This document shows positions 59,086 to 64,000 of a DNA stretch of 64,000 bases, in pieces. The position numbers and the translations under genes were made by a program. The notes beneath the pieces were generated by a model. That model saw only the letters and a list, made by a program, of their open reading frames with translations, had not been told where the DNA came from and ran no database searches. Within the stretch, counting starts at the first letter, position 1, and each line of letters starts with the position of its first letter. The DNA comes from Tubulanus polymorphus (Eukaryota; Nemertea; Palaeonemertea; Tubulaniformes; Tubulanidae): contig NC_134032.1 in assembly GCF_964204645.1 (NCBI RefSeq), forward strand, positions 1,700,916 to 1,764,915, written 5' to 3'.

Positions 59086-60995
59086 ATGTCAAGAAGCTCA
59101 TTGAAGGTAACGTTTTCACAATGTTTCACTTTAAGATTGGTTTAATACATTCGTATTCGACGTTTTTACCGTTTAACGACTTTTATTGCGCTCTATTCAG
59201 ATGACCAACTTTACATTACTCGTGATTGTAACATCCTTGCTCGGGATCTGTCAGATTTCCAAGGCTTGGAAGAACGATTGGAACCGACTGCTTCATTTCA
59301 AATGTCCCGAAAATCAACACATTCAGTGGTTCAAAAGTCAACACGACACCGGTCGCGAAGATCGACAATTCGATATGAGCTGTCGACCGGGTTTCGTCGG
59401 GACGGATTGCGGTTGGACTGGTTACCTGAATAGGTGGAACGAAGTTGTCAACTTTGTGTGTCCGGATAACGGCGTAGTGACCGGGTTTTATGGTATCTAT
59501 AGCGATAGAGATGAGGACAGACGTTGGGAGTTGCGATGTTGCAAAGTAAGTTCAGCAGATTCGCGTCACAAATTTTGCATATATATTTTTGGAAAATCTT
59601 TTAAGATTCTGATTTAATATTTCTTTATTCTCGACACAGTTGGTGACCAAACCAGGACAATCGTGTTACTGGACTAACTGGCTGGCCACCTGGCACTATC
59701 CGGTTGATAACCGTTTCCCGCCTGGACAGGCAATGACCGGCATGTACAGTGTATACAATAACAGAAAAGAGTAAGTATAAATTTCTGTCCAATGAAATGA
59801 GAATTTGGTATTCAATGAAATATTTTTTTGTATTCAATACAAGATGATATTTTTTTTTGGTATTCAATGAAACATAATGTTTTTTCGGTATTCAATGAAA
59901 CATAGTGTTTTTTTTCGGTATTCAATGAAACATAATGTTTTTTTTCGGTATTCAATGAAACATAATGTTTTTTCGGTATTCAATGAAACATAATGTTTTT
60001 TCGGTATTCAATGAAACATAATGTTTTTTCGGTATTCAATGAAACATAATGTTTTTTCGGTATTCAATGAAACATAATGTTTTTTGGTATTCAATGAAAC
60101 ATACTGTTTTTTGGTATTCAATGAAACATAATGTTTTTTGTCTACATTGATTAAATATTTTTGGTGTTCAATACAAAATAATAATCTTCTTTTATTGGAA
60201 CACTATATACTTTATCAGTATCTATTCAACGAAAGATTATGTCTCTAATATTGATTGTATTTTCTATTTTCCAGTGATCGATTGTTCAAGTTCCGAATGT
60301 GTCTTTTCACTAACTGTAAAGCCGTCGGTATGAAAATTCTCGACCGACTGGAATCCACGTATACCGGCTCGCGAGTCGTCGGAATCGCTTCAACTCAGGG
60401 TTGTTCATACGGCCAAGAATTCATGCTGAATCTCGGCGGAACCGATAGCGTTGAAGAGACCTGTTCATTCACCACTACCAACGACAAATCATTCACTTTC
60501 GACACGGCCCTATCGGTCACGGCTGAAACTTCGGCGAAATTCCTCGGTACGGGTGGCTCCGTGTCGTTCGCAGTGTCTCAATCGTCGCGCAGGTCTACGA
60601 AATGGGGTAGCTCATACGAAAAAGCGACATCTATCGGCAGAGAGAGTTCGGCCTCGACTGACATGACATTCACTGGTCCGGGGGCCGGTTTGATTATGGC
60701 CGACGTCAGGGAGTACAGAATGAACGCCGACAATGTTAAGGTCGAATACGACGTTCGATGCGACGACGGAACCAGACGCCGACAACGTGACGTCATCGAT
60801 AATTTCAGCCTGAAAACGTATGGCGTCACGCATTTCTCCTCGTACACCGGCCAGTACACGCCGGGTCGCTGCTCGTGGTCGACTTATACCTGCACCAAAC
60901 AACTTAGGGGTAAGAAAGCGTCGAGTCCTGACCAAATTGTCAAAGATTTCAAGGCATGTTTTCGCGGTGGACGCGGTACCGTTACTAAGAAGTAG
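59086..60995 (+). CDS. Dermatopontin-aerolysin-like fusion protein
   Basis: Exons: 59201-59545, 59640-59770 and 60275-60995, with donors GTAAGT/GTAAGT and clear acceptors. They total 1197 nt in one frame (398 residues plus stop). An optional first exon, 59086-59106, would add seven in-frame codons. After a signal peptide (LLVIVTSLLGICQISKA) comes a dermatopontin domain with its repeated acidic-Arg-aromatic motifs GREDRQFDMSC, DEDRRWELRCC and DDRLFKFRMC. The last exon continues, after NCKAV, into a Ser/Thr-rich region with alternating polar/apolar residues (KSFTFDTALSV; AKFLGTGGSVSFAVS). This resembles the insertion hairpin and core of aerolysin/ETX-type pore-forming proteins. The likely product is secreted: the dermatopontin part could bind matrix or glycans and the C-terminal part could oligomerise on membranes. 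Pore formation is inference from fold resemblance only. Confidence 0.72.
59801..60145. repeat. Intronic 27-30-bp minisatellite
   Basis: About eleven copies of GGTATTCAATGAAACATAAT plus a T-run and CGG, varying in T-run length, in the second coding intron (59771-60274) of the dermatopontin-aerolysin gene. Confidence 0.85.
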
Positions 60996-61327
60996 GCACC
61001 CGTATCCTTATTATTTTCTGTGAAGAGGTGGAATTTTGTCTTGGACATTTTCCAAACTGTTCAAGATGTTTAACAACATGTATTATGGTATTTCACGAGT
61101 CACAGTGAATTATTGTACAAAGCATATTCATATTCAAATGTATTACATTATAGAATACGCGATAATAAACTAAAAGATTTGCGTCTGTGTCAGATTTCAG
61201 AGAATTGATTTTTTAATTTGATGCGAACAATAAATTGTGAGCTACGACGAATAAAACAATTGATTCAATCTTCATCACTCCATTGATACAATCAGTCAAC
61301 AACTTCAACAGTTTATTATCAAGAATC

Positions 61328-62302
61328 ATGAATGCTACTCGCACGCAAGTCGGCAGAACCTATAACAGTTACATAGTTCTCATGTCCTTAGTGAACAGAT
61401 CTGGAATCTATCGCACTTTGTCACTGGTCTTTCTCCCTGTCGTGTTCATGTTAGGAGCGTTCGGAAATTCGGCTACTTTCCTAATAATGATAAGTCGCAG
61501 ATTCCGCGGTTTATCTTACGCTAACTATCTGATCGTGTTGTCTGCTAGTGATTTTCTGGTCTGTATAAATTTTACGCTGATGCCCATTTTACAGTTTGTT
61601 CTCCTGCATCTAAACACTGGTGCTATATTTATCATGAATTCAGTTATCAGTTGCCAAATCTACGAATGTGTAATGGGGCTTGCAGCCATCAACAGTCCGT
61701 GGTTGATAGTAGCGATATCTCTAGAACGTGCGGCGGTTGTGCTCTTTCCGTTCACATCTCGTTTGATATGTACACCCAGATTCGCTAGGTTTGTTATATT
61801 GATAATTTCTGCAGTGAATGCACTGGTTCTATATCTCACACCTGTTTTATCGCTACATTTTACCGACCAGTTTCTTGGATGTTACATTAAATTATTCGAC
61901 CAAATCACAGTTTTCACAATAATCGTCATCCAATCTAATATTCTCCCGTTAGCTCTCATCATTACATCGAATTCTGTTATAATAATTCAGTTATTCAGAG
62001 GCTCGAAAATGATTTCGTCCGATCAGAAAACTACGAAATCAAAACGTACCACAATAATGCTGGTAACAGTTTCACTCGCATTTGCAATATTCGTACTCCC
62101 TTCCACAATAACTGCATTGTTACCAATCTCGCCGGAACAGAGGCAATTTCTATATGACATATTTGCACAGTTTTTAGTTTGTAACTATGTGGTGAATTTT
62201 TACATATACCTTTTACTGGGACGAGAAATTCGTGAATATTTCTGTATGAAAATCCGCTGCAGGAATTCACTCAAATTACGTGATGTCAACACAACTCTTT
62301 AG
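61328..62302 (+). CDS. Class A GPCR, family A, right-hand copy
   Basis: A 324-residue intronless receptor of the same family as 5738. The start chosen is the ATG at 61328 (MNATRTQVGR), because it aligns with all paralogs and follows the same GAATC word. An ATG 45 bases upstream would add 15 unrelated residues. Landmarks: N-glycosylation NAT (2-4), GNSATF, LSASDF, SLER after TM3, TTKSKR before TM6, NFYIY, GREIREYFC. The C terminus is eight residues longer than in the others. It ends 157 bp from the stop of the convergent methyltransferase gene. Several silent and coding variants in the unit 2 receptor A match this gene. Confidence 0.88.
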   Translation: MNATRTQVGRTYNSYIVLMSLVNRSGIYRTLSLVFLPVVFMLGAFGNSATFLIMISRRFRGLSYANYLIVLSASDFLVCINFTLMPILQFVLLHLNTGAIFIMNSVISCQIYECVMGLAAINSPWLIVAISLERAAVVLFPFTSRLICTPRFARFVILIISAVNALVLYLTPVLSLHFTDQFLGCYIKLFDQITVFTIIVIQSNILPLALIITSNSVIIIQLFRGSKMISSDQKTTKSKRTTIMLVTVSLAFAIFVLPSTITALLPISPEQRQFLYDIFAQFLVCNYVVNFYIYLLLGREIREYFCMKIRCRNSLKLRDVNTTL

Positions 62303-62458
62303 GAACCGTGGTGTTTCGGCCGTTAAACTGCATATCCGAAAATCTCGGACATTACCTAAAACCTTCTTTTACAAAAAATGAAACGAAGAAATAAAAGAAA
62401 CCAAATATTTATCGTTATTAGTTCAATTCGTTTGCAATCTAATGTTTGCTATGATAAT

Positions 62459-64000
62459 TTATTCGTAAGTTTTATTTAGAACTACAATAAGACTTATGAT
62501 TTTGTACGTGCACTTTCCTTCGCTTTGAATTTCGTCCAGAAATGCGTTGAAACCTTGAAATTGTTCCGAGCCTAAATAATCCTTGCGAAAACAGGCGAAA
62601 ACGCAGCCACCTAAAATTGAAAGCAAACAAAAATCATCGTGATGAAAATCCAGACCTAATTTATATATCTTATTCAGCAGTGAAAACAATGTTTGGCCTG
62701 CTGCATGTTGTTTGTGTCTTGTCAAAACTATGCAGAGAAACATCTTTTATAATCTCACGTACCTTTTTTTACCATTCGTAAGATTTCCGAAAGCGCCTGG
62801 TACGGTATGTGACCGGGTACGACAGCTCCGCAAGTTACTGCGTGGTCATAAAAGCCTACAAGTGCGAACAGAGATATACGTATGATGAATTCCATCAAAT
62901 TACAATTTCGTGCAAACGTTCAATGTTCATGTTTTCTATATAATTATTTTTACCGGTTGGAATCGAGCATTGCTTTTCAACGGTGACGTATTCCGCGAAA
63001 CAGTTTTGATAAAGTCCTCCTTTCTGCTGGGCCTCTTTCCACAGCCCGGTCGACGGCTCGATGGCATCGAACCGTCCTGTGAATCCAGATTTTCTCAGCT
63101 GAAATAAAACGAATATTTACATGAAATTCTGATCATCATAAACTTTTAGCTGGTGTGATCAATGCTGAATGAGATCTGCCCGTTTCGATTCAAACAGAGT
63201 ATATTTCTGGAGAAAACACAGGGTTCGGGCTAGCAAACGAACCCCCTTATATTTTCAAAGCGCCCTTCATAGTCAGTGTCAACATATTTGGGTCACGATT
63301 TTTTCGAAATTTGAATACAATTTTCCTTTTTTGAAAATGAAAAGCAGTCCATTCTCAATTGATTTATTCAGATACCCTGGCACTTCTATCTTAGATCTGT
63401 CCTTGTTCATATAGTATATATAGCACCCATTTTCTCGGTGAAAAAGTGCCCCTCTTCTTGAAATAGAACTGCCCCTCAAAACCGTCTTATCTTGACATAT
63501 CATTTTCTTCGCACCAAGTGCTTTAACGATAAACATTTACGTGAAAAATATCAATAAATGCTTTCATGTCCAAGACATGTTGTCGCCAACGTCCATACTG
63601 ACTGAGATACATCGATAACTCTATTTCAAAACATTGATATACATAAATTAGTTGTTACCTCTGCTGCGACGAGACCAGTTCCGGCGCCGATATCGATAAT
63701 CGTGCAGTCTTTATTTTGCACGTGCTTATCGACAACTTGCGCTAAATTCTTCGGGGCAGCGTACGACACTTGTTTATCCTCCGTGCGAATATCCCGGTGA
63801 AATGATCCTCCCCGGCAGGGATTCGAACCTGATGAATGAGATCAACGTGGCGTGTGCCACAGTTCAAATCTCCAGTGATCTATTAAAACCATTTTCTCAA
63901 AAATTCAAAGAATTCAATAATAATCGTTTAGTAAGTTGTTCGTTAAACCTTGTCGTAGCTTGTCCATTGGTTGTAGATTTCCGTAAATTCTGCAGGATTG
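62459..64000 (-). CDS. METTL27: METTL27-like SAM-dependent methyltransferase (5' end beyond window)
   Basis: Minus-strand exons: 64000-63949 (partial, YNQWTSYDK), 63778-63659 (motif I IIDIGAGTGLVAAE), 63098-62954 (LRKSGFTGRFDAIEPSTGLW), 62855-62763 (GFYDHAVTCGAVVPGHI) and 62610-62459 (GGCVFACFRKDYL.., stop at 62461-62459). All joins are phase-consistent with GT..AG ends. The order AGTG, GF.G.dAIEPS, GH and GG fits the METTL27 (formerly WBSCR27) family of class I methyltransferases, whose substrate is poorly known. The gene is convergent with the receptor at 61328. Confidence 0.8.
63811..63880 (-). repeat. tRNA-like segment in methyltransferase intron
   Basis: Contains GGTTCGAATCCCTG (rc of about 63817-63830) like a tRNA T-arm, preceded on the minus strand by a weakly tRNA-like stretch. 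No convincing D-arm or anticodon stem is seen, so it is probably a SINE remnant. Confidence 0.3.

Overview
The window is animal nuclear DNA, most likely from a marine invertebrate. A lophotrochozoan (mollusc, brachiopod or annelid relative) fits best, but nothing here proves the phylum. Evidence for an animal: spliced genes with GT..AG introns, seven-transmembrane receptors, a METTL27-type methyltransferase, a dermatopontin domain, a USP deubiquitinase, a Tigger/pogo-type transposon and many short inverted-repeat elements. There are no operons.

Layout. 1-946: two phase-matched exons of a minus-strand secreted Cys-rich (PAN/apple-like) protein that runs off the left edge. 947-5737: mostly non-coding, with a foldback element and a hammerhead-ribozyme core. 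5738-6688: the first intronless receptor of the main family (family A). 7717-8591: a dispersed repeat, a 75-bp minisatellite and a perfect 22-bp hairpin. 8592-12469: sparse, with two MITE-like elements. 12470-15364: a minus-strand multi-exon gene of unknown function. 15941-22596: a minus-strand multi-exon USP-type deubiquitinase with an in-frame stop between its His and Trp boxes. 22798-51340: two full copies and one partial copy of an 11.1-kb tandem unit. Each carries receptor A, receptor B and the start of receptor C. In units 1 and 2 receptor C is cut after 11 codons and followed by a 5.2-kb Tigger-like transposon. In unit 3 receptor C is intact and there is no transposon. 52546-56912: two divergently transcribed, intronless MATE transporters, with palindromic repeats between them. 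58083-58600: a 22-bp minisatellite with higher-order structure. 59086-60995: a spliced gene joining a dermatopontin domain to an aerolysin-like C-terminal domain. 61328-62302: another family A receptor. 62459-64000: a METTL27-like methyltransferase on the minus strand, cut by the right edge.

The dominant theme is local receptor-family growth. Six full-length family A/C receptors, two truncated ones and three receptor B copies with identical proteins lie in one cluster. The array grew by tandem duplication with minisatellite DNA at the joints, and by short gene-conversion patches. No shared pathway links these genes. The dermatopontin-aerolysin fusion and the patchwork receptor array are the most noteworthy items. 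Exon boundaries were read by eye from splice consensus and phase and have not been checked against transcripts.
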